Of a stretch of 64,000 bases of DNA, positions 24,466 to 34,649 are shown piece after piece. A program made the translations under genes and the position numbers. Source of the stretch: Schistosoma mansoni (lineage: Eukaryota; Platyhelminthes; Trematoda; Strigeidida; Schistosomatidae); contig NC_031495.1 of assembly GCF_000237925.1 (NCBI RefSeq), positions 49,517,925-49,581,924 on the forward strand, written 5' to 3'. Under the pieces are notes generated by a model, which did no database searches, was not told where the DNA came from, and saw only the letters and a list, made by a program, of their open reading frames with translations. The first letter of the stretch is position 1, and every line of letters begins with the position of its first letter.

Positions 24466-24703
24466 GTAAGACGTACTCTTAATTGGATGACTATGCAACT
24501 AATATCACTACTACTATTAAATTATTCAAAAGAAGAGTTGCAACAATGAATAATCTTGTCGATCTTTTAATTTATTCTACTTTTCTTTAGTATTCAATTT
24601 TTAAATACAACTCAACTATCTCTAACTACCAACTTCATTTTACAAAACATCCGATCAAACATTTAATAAACTAATGAGCATATTTACTTCATAACGTTTT
24701 CAG

Positions 24704-25130
24704 CTATTCAACTGATTGAATCATTGGATTATTCATCAGAAATGAATATGAATTTGGATTGTGAATTCAAGGAATCCATTTGTGATTGGGGTAATGATCA
24801 AAATAATTGGCCAGTAAATTGGAAACTAATGATGATTGATCCTGAAGACTTTTCAAAAAATAGTGAAATGTCAACAGTAGAAAGAAATTCTATTTGTTTA
24901 TCCTTTCATGGAAAATCGAATAGCCATCAATCTGACCACGATATAACAGCTCGTCTATTCAGTCCAATCATATCAATTATGAAGCAACCGAGTTGTATAC
25001 AGTTGATATATAACATACAATATGTTTCTGGTTCATTGAGAGATGAGATTAGTTTGAGTGGAAGAGAATTGAATATGTACAGTGTTGGTGATAAACTACC
25101 TAAATTATCGTTATTACGTCGTCAAATGGG
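24704..25130 (+). CDS. Array A exon 11: MAM-like N-half (near-twin of exon 6)
   Basis: 427 nt, phase 1 to 2, acceptor 'cgttttcag', donor gtgagg. It encodes 'LDCEFKESICDWGNDQNNW' then W, 'ICLSFHG', 'TARLFSPII', 'IQLIYNIQY' and 'LSLLRRQMG'. Identity with exon 6 is complete over the last roughly 180 nt and drops at the donor. Even the first bases (CTATTCAA) are shared. Confidence 0.85.
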
Positions 25131-25573
25131 GTGAGGAAACAAAATGAAGTTGTTTACGCATCGGTTTCATGCTAACTTTTTTCTAACAGTAATGGGTTTT
25201 ACCGAGTCCTAATTACATCACCGTTAGAGTAATTCTGTATTATTTTATTTGTCATTGTTTTTGAATTGCATAACATCCTGGTGATTGAAAAATTTAATGA
25301 CGCAACGTTTTGATCTATTGGTTTGAACTTATTTATTTGTGAATTTGGCTAACCGATGGCTGGAAGTTTACATTTATTTTTGTGCAGTTCACGGTCTTCC
25401 CACTTATTATGTTTTATTGTGTTCATTCCGCAACTTCATTGGTGCTTTACTGACAAATCTTGCTCTATTCATTTTTGTTGTTTTCTTGCTAAAGCTAAGC
25501 GGCTTGGTCATCTTTTTCTGTATTTGGTGTCTAACTCGATCTCAGTGTTCTTCTCTGTATATCTTTGTTATAG

Positions 25574-26045
25574 GAACCAATTTTCCTAAATTAAAAAGTC
25601 AAGAATATGAAAATGTACCTCGACCTAATTCGAATAATCTGTTGTACTGTGATTTTGATAATGCTAAAATGGAATTTTGTCACTGGCAAGGTGATCCAAG
25701 AAATGACAAAGCTCACTGGAAGCATGAATATATGACTACGGATTTACACAATGGAATAATATGTCTGCAACCTAGGAATATACAAACTTATCGTCTTCGA
25801 AAAATATATAGTGATCAACGGAATTCTCTAACAGCACGTTTGTGGAGTGAAACAGTCGAACCTGTTATTACTTCCAATGAAAACAGTGATTATATGGAAT
25901 ATTCCTTGAACAATCCTCAAAATAGTTTGCGTTGTATTCAATTTCAGTATAAGATCCAGTTGCACGATTCTAATGTCGACCCGCCTACTAGTAACTCAAT
26001 TGATAACGCGCTTATAAATCTTAGCCTTCTCAAACATTCTACTGG
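25574..26045 (+). CDS. Array A exon 12: MAM-like N-half, 'DPR' subclass
   Basis: 472 nt, the longest cassette, phase 1 to 2, acceptor 'ttgttatag', donor gtgagg. It encodes 'LYCDFDNAKMEFCHWQGDPR', a single W after about eight residues, 'IICLQPR', 'TARLWSETV', 'RCIQFQYKI' and 'LSLLKHSTG'. It opens the second subclass of array A, in which DP(N)NW is replaced by DPR(N/D) and the RRQ.G end by KHS.G. Confidence 0.85.
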
Positions 26046-26393
26046 GTGAGGAATTTCAAGACTACTCATACCGACTCAAATGAATACCTAATTGTTTTCT
26101 TTATTTTCACTTCTTATTTCCTTATTTGTGTCCCTTTTTAGGAAGTCCACAAAACTGCTGTGCTTTACTTCGAATGTTTTAGAAACTAACTCATAAGGCT
26201 CCACAGCTTAAAGGCTTCTCAACTGATGATATATTAGTTTAGTGATATTAGGTCATTTGACTGATTGTTGTTCGGTTTCCAAAATTAACATGCATTGAAG
26301 AGTCGATTACTAATGACATTGCATGTGTATTTTTAAAGGTTACATTATTTTTACTTCTTGCCTGCATCATACATTTCATATTTTTCTCCTCAG

Positions 26394-26769
26394 ATATTCA
26401 AGTTGGTTTGTGTAACTTGATTCCTGGGCTAGATCCAGTGAATTGTACTTATGAACAAAAAAACCTGTGTAAATGGAAAGACGATCCACGTGATGAAATG
26501 GCGTCATGGAAAGTTTACTACTTCTCTGACTATCATACACATGCTATGTGTATGCAGTCGAACAAGATATTTTTTCCATCCAAGACACCTAGTCAATCAA
26601 TAATACCAACTGTGGCTGTTCAATCAATTCATGAATTTTCAGCCCGTTTGTGGAGTGGTCATGTGTTTTATGATCCTGACAATTCAATAAAGTGCTTAAG
26701 TTTTCAGTTTATGGTCACCACTAAACACATTGCCAAAACAAGGCTTACTTTAATGAAGCATTCTTCTGG
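26394..26769 (+). CDS. Array A exon 13: MAM-like N-half, 'DPR' subclass
   Basis: 376 nt, phase 1 to 2, acceptor 'ttctcctcag', donor gtaaga. It encodes 'VNCTYEQKNLCKWKDDPRD', W, 'YHTHAMCMQ', 'SARLWSGHV', 'KCLSFQFMV' and 'LTLMKHSSG'. The .HTHA.C motif before the third Cys is shared with exon 14. Confidence 0.85.
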
Positions 26770-27270
26770 GTAAGAAATATTCACCTGAATAGAAGGAAAA
26801 TCAGTTCTTCATCTTTCAACTCACTTTATTGCTACTTTTCATAATACACGAGAAATACTTCATATTTTTCCTTCTATGTTTCTTCCGAGTTGCTCACACT
26901 TTTATTGTAAATCTGGATTCAAACGGAATAATTCTAGGTTCCCGAATATAGTAGCAACTGCTGCAAAGTCATTCAGTTCCTCAAGTTGAAGATATACTGA
27001 TGATGCAGCAATTTAGTGCTTCACTTTAACTTGAAAATTACATTTGTTACTGTCATCCTATTTTCATTGTACAAAATCTCTTCGCGTATTATCAGCTGCT
27101 GTCTGTTTCAATGATTTAAAATTTATTTTATTATTCAAGCCTTCCTTTTTCTCATCTCTTTTGCTTATCCCTTTTTCTTTAGGAACGACTTGGTTTCGAC
27201 TACATATCTTTTAGTTACGGTTAATCTCAATAGTGTTCACTAAGGTTTCGTAATCTGTTGAATTTTATAG

Positions 27271-27622
27271 GTGTAATATCTCGCCGCCCGGATATTCGAT
27301 ATTTAAAAGACCCTGTCAGCTGTAGTTTTGAAGAGGGCAACTTCTGTGGTTGGAATGATGATCCTAGAGATGTTTTAGCCTGGTGGCAGGTAATACACCT
27401 TCCTGAATTTCATACACATGCTGCTTGCCTACATTTGAGTACTAGTCCATTTTTTGTGGAGTCTGGAGATAAGTTGATTGTAGAAGGTTCAGCTCGTTTA
27501 TGGAGTGGTCAAGTACGTTCACATCCAACAAATAAGATACAGTGTCTTGGTTTTAAATATATCGTCTTATTTAATAAACGTCTTCCTCACATACGTTTGA
27601 ATCTTATGAAACATTCTACAGG
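27271..27622 (+). CDS. Array A exon 14: MAM-like N-half, 'DPR' subclass
   Basis: 352 nt, the shortest cassette, phase 1 to 2, acceptor 'aattttatag', donor gtaagc. It encodes 'VSCSFEEGNFCGWNDDPRD', WW, 'FHTHAACLH', 'SARLWSGQV', 'QCLGFKYIV' and 'LNLMKHSTG'. The start C.FEEG..CGW matches the canonical MAM N-terminus best of all cassettes. Confidence 0.85.
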
Positions 27623-28146
27623 GTAAGCTGCTTTTTGTTACTTATTAACGTCTATTTGTGCGTGTAGCGGTTTTAGATAAACTAATAATTTGTCTGTAGT
27701 TAGTAATACTTATAGCTGGACTATTCACACTAATTACAAATAAATCAAATAATTATCTCTCTCCCTTCCAAAGACCTGGATTAGTTCCTTTAATCAACTG
27801 AATACCTTCAAAATATAATTTAAAACTGAAAATTCACCTGATTTTCAAGTTTATTGGTTCTTTATCTACTTTAGATCCTTGATTTATAATTGGACAATTA
27901 TGCCGATTTTGATTGGTCAATTTTAAAATACCAAGGTTACCAATCAAAATGAATTACGAAATCCACCTACATCCTTTCCAAATTCATTTTCCATTTCCAT
28001 TTATTATACCTTTATTTTTAACTTACCTTTTGAAATTCGACTTGGCTTCATTATTGTGCGCGATTGTTGATTTTGACTTGTCAGTGAAATATTCTTATCT
28101 ATTCTATCAAAATAAAGAGATTGACGTGAATCAACTTTATTTTCAG

Positions 28147-28510
28147 TTGCATTATTAATTCGACCAAAGTTCAATTATATACGTAATCCTTTAAATTGTA
28201 CTTATGAAGATGGAACATTATGTGGATGGAATATGGATCCAAGAGATGTGTTGGCTTTGTGGCAGGTGGTGGATATACCTAGTTTCAAGACAAAAGCTTT
28301 GTGTCTTCTACCGAATCCAGATTTATCACTTTATCAAGATGTTTCTGATTTGAAATTTGAGACAAATATTTCAGCTCGTCTGTGGAGTGGTCATGTTCGT
28401 GTTAAAAAGCAACTAAAAGATCATAAGATACGATGCCTGCAGTTCACCTATTTCATACCATCAAAAATAGCGCTTAAAAGTCGACTAACAATTATGAGAC
28501 ATTCAGATAG
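28147..28510 (+). CDS. Array A exon 15: MAM-like N-half with altered junction codon
   Basis: 364 nt, phase 1 to 2, acceptor 'tttattttcag', donor gtaaga. It encodes 'LNCTYEDGTLCGWNMDPRD', W, 'ALCLLPN', 'SARLWSGHV', 'RCLQFTYFI' and 'LTIMRHSD'. The exon ends AG|gt instead of GG|gt, so the split junction residue becomes Ser or Arg rather than the Gly of nearly all sisters. Otherwise intact. Confidence 0.8.
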
Positions 28511-30207
28511 GTAAGATCTGTTATCCTTATCAAGTGCTACTCCATACTCATACTGCAGTTTGGTGATTGTTCGCTCAGTAATTTTTATGTGAATCAGCAA
28601 GAAAATACGTTGTTAGTCATAAAAATTTATTATGGTTTTCGGTTAATAATATCGTTTTTACTATACATACGTAACAACGTTTCAGTAATCTCTAAAGATT
28701 TCATTGCAATGATCTTGTGGTTGTTGAGAAAACTTCTAGTTATCTTCATTTTGATTCAAAACAGATGTAACAACTACTGTTTACATAGAATTGTATTTGA
28801 ATCACAAGAGAAGTAGTTGTTATATGAACATAGTATGTAGACAATGTAGAAAGTGAATTAAAAAGCAAATGATGAACGGAGCCACCTTTAATCATTTTAC
28901 AGATGCTTATTATTATATTGTATTTGAAGAAACTCTCAATTCAACTAATTACTGAATTTTTTCTGCTGGAAAATTGGATGAGGATCTTCAGTTTTGTTTC
29001 ATGGGTGTTTCAAATGTAGAATATGCGATAATGACTAACAACTCTGTCTGCTCCTCATAAACCACCCCAATTACTCCAAAAATAACCTTATTGTGTGAGA
29101 CCGAAATAGATCGGATTTGCATCGAAGCTAATTCATTTACATATTGGTTCAGTGATTGTCACTAAATAAGCAATCATAGTGAAATAATCAGTGAAAGGAA
29201 AGCAGATTGAAAATCAACCAACTAAATACAACTGACATGCACTGAAAGTTATTGAATAAAACTGTCGAAAATGTGTTGAAATTCAACTAAAATCACCTTG
29301 AATCGATCGGTATGCAAAGCAAAGTTTAATTTTCTTTACCGTGCACTGTTCTTGGAGATATAATATGGCTAACATTTGGATAGTTGGAATAACTGTCGTC
29401 TATATTTATTCTTTTCATTACCTTTTCATTTCTATTCTTTAAAATGAACCAGTGTTCAGCTGAATTAGTGGAGCCATCTGGTTAGATGAAAAATTCCATT
29501 TATTCCCACTTTTATAATTCTAAAAGTGTTTCGCATGAAAATGTGCCAACATCAAATCAGTGTGTTTAGTAGATACTTAAATTCTGTCATCCTCATAAAA
29601 TGCATGTCATTAGCCAATTAAATAGGCTTTAGTTCTATCACGCATTGATGTAATTCATTCATGCTGATAATGATGATAAATGTTTATTTTATTGTTCTTG
29701 AGATTTGAACAATTTCTGGTTTGGTTACTCAATATAGGTTTATAGTGCTTCTTCAGTTTATCGTTATGATAAATCTAAAAAACAGCACTGTAATTGATCG
29801 GATTAGATTTCTACCTGACCGAATGGACTAGGAGTTGTTGGCTAACCGTCTCTGTTGACTTTTTTTTGGCGTTGATCACTGTATCTAATCATGACATTTA
29901 CCGCTGCACCGAAATACCTCATGTTTTCTCAGATCAGATTATTTGACTGGATATATTTAGGGGCATTTAGGATATTTGTACTGTTATGTAATTTTATCCC
30001 AGTTTCTTACTCGTTAATATGCAACAGCTCATTTCAAAGCAATGAACTAATTAAAAAATTCGTAAACTTATAATTGTGCATTTTATCTTCCTCTTATCTC
30101 TTATTTATTCAAATCCACTTTTATTTCCTTTGAGCGGCTGAAATGTATGTTATCTGAAGGTTTTACATAAACTTTATTGCCTTTGTATCTTGCTTAATTG
30201 ATTAAAG
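28511..30207 (+). other. 1.7 kb intron between array A exons 15 and 16
   Basis: AT-rich, no recognisable cassette, gene or named repeat. Short open frames (28589-28816, 29891-30073) look like chance. Confidence 0.5.
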
Positions 30208-30628
30208 GCAATGAAAAGCGTTTCAATGGACATTCATCTATTTCACCTGCAAATTGTGATTTTGAAAAATTTGGAATGTGCCGTTGGATGCCCGACCCAC
30301 GAAATAGTGAAGCTCATTGGCGAATCGAGCATTCAAAAACTAAACATGGTTTAGTGAATGGAATTCTTTGTATGTCATTATCTGTACTTCAAGCGGACTC
30401 TGAAAAACAGGAGAGATTGATTCCATTTGAAATCGATACTAGTTCTACAGATGTTTTTTCTGGACGGCTTTGGAGTGATAAGTTTCATCGTCTGAAACCA
30501 CATATCGATTATCAATGCTTAGAGTTTTCTTACATGATCGAAAGTAAAAGCAAAAAGACAATACAGCCATCTACAGTAAATTACAGTCGATATATTCCTC
30601 AACTCACTCTCCTTCGACATTCTTCAGG
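30208..30628 (+). CDS. Array A exon 16: last MAM-like N-half, 'DPR' subclass
   Basis: 421 nt, phase 1 to 2, acceptor 'ttgattaaag', donor gtaaga. It encodes 'ANCDFEKFGMCRWMPDPRN', W, 'GILCMSL', 'SGRLWSDKF', 'QCLEFSYMI' and 'LTLLRHSSG'. It is the last N-half; the next exon-like sequence is the first array-B cassette 3.1 kb on. Confidence 0.85.
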
Positions 30629-33600
30629 GTAAGATTGAAGGAGAAGCTTATCATCCGGCTGTTTCATTTTTAGTTTGTTCGAAGTGTTTTCGTGTGTTCT
30701 ACGCATTATTATGAGTATCAGTCTTTGAATTTCATCATGGATGTGTTTATTCAGAATTCTTGTCTGTCAATCTAAGATGGTTATTAGTACATATGCTCCT
30801 ACTCTTGTTATTTATGTGCAACGACTCAGTTCAACTGATGGTTGGAATCAAGGAAAACGTCATGAAATATAACGATTCATCATATTGAATGACGGGATCC
30901 GATATTCATCAACCTTGCGACGGAATTTCAACTTGTTATTGTACCATTCTAATCGGATTAGTTTATTTCATAGTCTTCATCCGAGTAACATGTAAAAAAA
31001 TACATCTTGCTGAAAAATATTCAATGTCACTCTTTACTGTAACTTCTTGAATTTTTTTTAGTAATTCAATCAGTATTCATCTCTGGATTTTTTTTTCATT
31101 TAGTAACTTTTTATTATTTCATATTACTATTAATGTATTTGAGTATATTGATAATTAATAATTTTCGATACAGAAGGTGAGCTGTATCAAAAGATTGATG
31201 TCTAATTATATATATATTGATATGATTATTAATATTATTAATTCTTATCCTATATTCTTTGACGTTTTACTTCCATTTTCAATATTCTAATATTCAATCT
31301 TTTTACTCTTCATCTCTGTTGGATGATTGTCGTTGTTTTGTTGTGTTTCTAACTTATTCATTTATTAGTTGTAGTTAAGTGTAATTGAATGTCTTTTTCA
31401 GGTTATCTAAGGTATAGGGATTTGTATCGTATTTCGTTATCTTTCTTTCATCTTAATTAGGCTTATCACTGAATCTTTAGATTGTTATATAATTTGTTGA
31501 TACTGTATGTCGTTTTATGATGCTCTCTTCATATTCACTGTATGTGTGTGTAATTGTGTGCTGTATGTACGTGTATGTGTATCTAAGAATGTGTTTGTTT
31601 ATGGTCGTATAGGTGTTGAGTTGAATGAAGTCAAATCAGTCTGTTGATTAACATCGATAAGCAGTGTTATTCGTCATGTTTTATGCTATGGAAATTATGT
31701 TGAAGTTCGGTGTAACTTCAGACAGTTCCATACCCTTACGTTGTTAGTTTGATATTGTGATGTTTTGTATGTAGGTATGTTTGCGTATGAATATGTGTGT
31801 ATGTGTACTAGTTTCTAATGTGAACTGCTTGTCGCAAATTACATCTGGTTGTGTGTTTGTTTAACGTTAGGTTATTTACGAAAGTGAGAGGACGAAAAGC
31901 GAATGTCCGGCGCTATAACCGGGTTGGTGGATATGAAGGATCCACCTAGGGGAGTTGGAAAACCGTGATTCCAAACCAATGGTGCACATGGGTTACAGTA
32001 TCCTGAGGGAACAAATGACGTATGAATCAATCGTTGGTTACCGGCTACCATGGGACTGCATCTCCTCACGATGCTCCACTGCCTTGTGGGTTAGACCTCT
32101 AGGTCAAAGGCTCGGAGTGTAGCCCCCTAAGAAAATCACCTGCTTCGGTTTGGGCACCCGGCCAGTATCACAGCCCTCTCGCAAATAAATGAAATGAAAC
32201 ATTCAATTATATATTCTCGTTAGGTTATAGACTATTATATGCTTAAATTATTGCTTAGCATCGTTATGTGGCGCCTGTATCTGACTACAAGGACCTATAA
32301 CTAGTCATTCGGTTGCATAGATTCATTCCATTCATAATTACTAGTTCCATCTATAGAATTCAACCAGTACTAAGAAGTACTTGACATACATAACATTGGA
32401 TATTACGCAGTGATCAAGCAATTGCAATCTAGTTCCATCTGTTACCAAAATAATTGTGTTACTTTATCTAGTCTGTTGGGATTGTATTTAAACCTATTAC
32501 TTATTTTTATCCTGATTCATGCTGACGTTACTGATTTACATAATACAGTAGTGACATATGATCGGTGAATACTAAAGAGAAATAAACCAAACAGTTGGTT
32601 TTTACTAGTGGAGCCTTAAATATCGGTTGAATACTGATCGATTACATTCAAATTATCCAACTAAGATTAAATAGCTAAACTTTGGTACAGCTCAAAAATT
32701 CATAAACAAGAACAGTAAATAGCAAGCAATCATTTAAGTTCAACTTTTGACCATCCTTTCATTGCTTGGTTTAAATTTTTATGTTTCTTTAGGCATCCTT
32801 ATGAGGTCAGATAAATCAATAAAATAAACCTGAAAATCCAGTACATGTATTCAAAAACTCTTTATTATAGAATAAGACACCTTAAAATCCTTTTTGATTC
32901 ATTATAATGCCTGAAGTTAGGGTTTTTTTTAGAGAAATCGTATTTACATGTAATGTATACATTCATTTATTCATTATTATTTAATATTTAAAGTGTATAT
33001 GGAACCGGGTAGACGGATGACGTGCTATTTGCATGCCTAATTGCTCATTAGTAAATAGGTCAATTATCTATCTACTTGTTTATTTCTGCCGCGTAATTCT
33101 TATCCTAAATTTTGTTAGGTGTTTAGCTAAATTTATTCTATTCTATTTTTGTGCCAAAGCTTTTTCCTCGGAATCCCTATATAAATATAGCCTGCTAATG
33201 AATTTTTCTAGTGATTGAATGTTTTGTCGTTGTTGTTGTGATGTTTTTATTTCATGTATAGTAGACTGAGTAGCTTTTCACTAAGAACTCGTAAGTTAAA
33301 ACTAACATAATGGTCTGATATATTTTTATTTATGTACGTAGTCTTTGTAAATCTGTAACAACAAAGTGTAAAATTAAGTTTTCATGTAAATATAACATTC
33401 TAATTTGCGTAATAGTTGTGTCTACTGTTTTTTTTACCTACTCTAATTCACTCTTCTTTTTTTGATACTGACAAAGTGTATACCGATATTTTTGATTTCA
33501 ATTATTTACACGATTCTCTCTGTAACATTGTGAATCCTCTTTATTATTCTTAGTTTTTTGTTTGATTGGAATATACTACTCATTTGATGGATGAATGCAC

Positions 33601-33775
33601 ATTTGTGTTTGTGTGTGTGTATGTATGATGAAACATAATGTCCATGTTTCACTTATCTTTGATCACCACTTATTGTCATTATTAACCTATTAACAGTATG
33701 TATCATATTTCATGATACACTTTTCTTTGTTTTCACAAAACCCACTCTGTAAATATTCCTTTTTTCCATATATAG
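30629..33775 (+). other. Inter-array intron (A to B), about 3.1 kb
   Basis: Contains the inverted interspersed repeat at 31866-32180 and otherwise AT-rich sequence. No N-half or C-half motif is visible. All A donors must cross this region to reach a B acceptor, so it is a candidate location for splice-choice signals. Confidence 0.5.
31866..32180 (-). repeat. Interspersed repeat, inverted copy of the 10.4-10.8 kb element
   Basis: The minus-strand frame 32069-31872 encodes 'NHGFPTPLGGSFISTNPV' and 'APDIRFSSSHFRK', similar to 10586-10690. The flanking 'ccttgtgggttaga' and 'gcttcggt' blocks are also shared. Family not named. Confidence 0.6.
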
Positions 33776-33993
33776 TGCTTGCTCTCAACAAGCTGAGCAA
33801 GTTGATGGAAGTCTTGTTATGCAATCACAAAATTGGTAAGCAGTATAGTGTACATAATCATATATTGTGATTTAGTAAAAGTGAGTTGCTATGGCAAACT
33901 ATTGCTGACAAGAGTAATACAGCGTTATGGAAAATGATATATGTGGATATTCTATCTAAATCATCATTGGGTTTCTCTTCAAAAGATTACAAG
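33776..33993 (+). CDS. Array B cassette 1 (micro-exon + exon): MAM-like C-half
   Basis: Micro-exon 33776-33835 (60 nt, phase 2 to 2, acceptor 'catatatag', donor gtaagc) encodes 'ACSQQAEQVDGSLVMQSQN' and ends TG|. After a 40 nt intron, exon 33876-33993 (118 nt, phase 2 to 0, donor gtgtgc) begins with T to complete a Cys codon and encodes 'KSELLWQTI', 'LWKMIYVDIL' and 'SSKDYK'. LW, a second W in W..[IV].[IV] and D[YF]K are the landmarks of the MAM C-half before its VxFEA strand. Exit in phase 0 bars splicing into another B cassette. Confidence 0.85.
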
Positions 33994-34601
33994 GTGTGCA
34001 GTTTACTTTGAATGATAAATGTTTTCTTATTATTGCTCATGATCGTAAAGAATTCATTTGATCATAATGTACGTATCTACATCTTAAGTTTATGCAATCG
34101 GTCAGTCGTAAGCAATGTAGAACCTGACACAAATTTTCATTTAATATTATAGTATCACGTTTGCTCCGCATAGAATTGTCATTATCCGTTCAAAAGTTCT
34201 AAACCGTTTCTATAATTTCTTTATATCAAACTGTATGGTTAAGAACTGTCATTTTTACTTGTACATAAAGTTTGTCTTTTATAGTCTACTTGTGAACATG
34301 CACTTGCCTCTTTGCTTATTGAATGTTTGTTTTGTGACGTAATGTGTGTGCTAAAATTTTGTCTGATGATATATACATATATAATATCTCTGTAGATAAA
34401 ATAGAAATAATTACAAACATCTATATTCAGTACTTTTACTTATTTCTAAATAACCTATGTTTACTGTCATCTTGCACTGAGCTTTATTTCTTTGATGAAT
34501 TACTGTTCTTTTCAATATATATTTCATTTTCTAAAAAAGTCGTCATTCGTATAGTTAGTTTTATCCTTGACTCATTCCAATTTCACTAATTCATATTTTA
34601 G

Positions 34602-34649
34602 ATCATGCACTAAAAAGACTGTAGATGGAAGAAAAGAATCATTATTGTG
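34602..34649 (+). CDS. Array B cassette 2, micro-exon 2a
   Basis: 48 nt, phase 2 to 2, acceptor 'catattttag', donor gtaagc. Encodes 'SCTKKTVDGRKESLL' and half of a Cys codon (TG|). The nearest downstream partner exon is 3 kb away, the longest a-b spacing in the array. Confidence 0.75.

Noticed and set aside
16685-30628. Sixteen separate small genes, each with its own ATG
   Set aside because: The open frames look like genes only because they run into intron sequence. All share AG acceptors, GT donors and the same phases, and none has a promoter, a stop inside the conserved region (except exon 2) or a C-terminal half.
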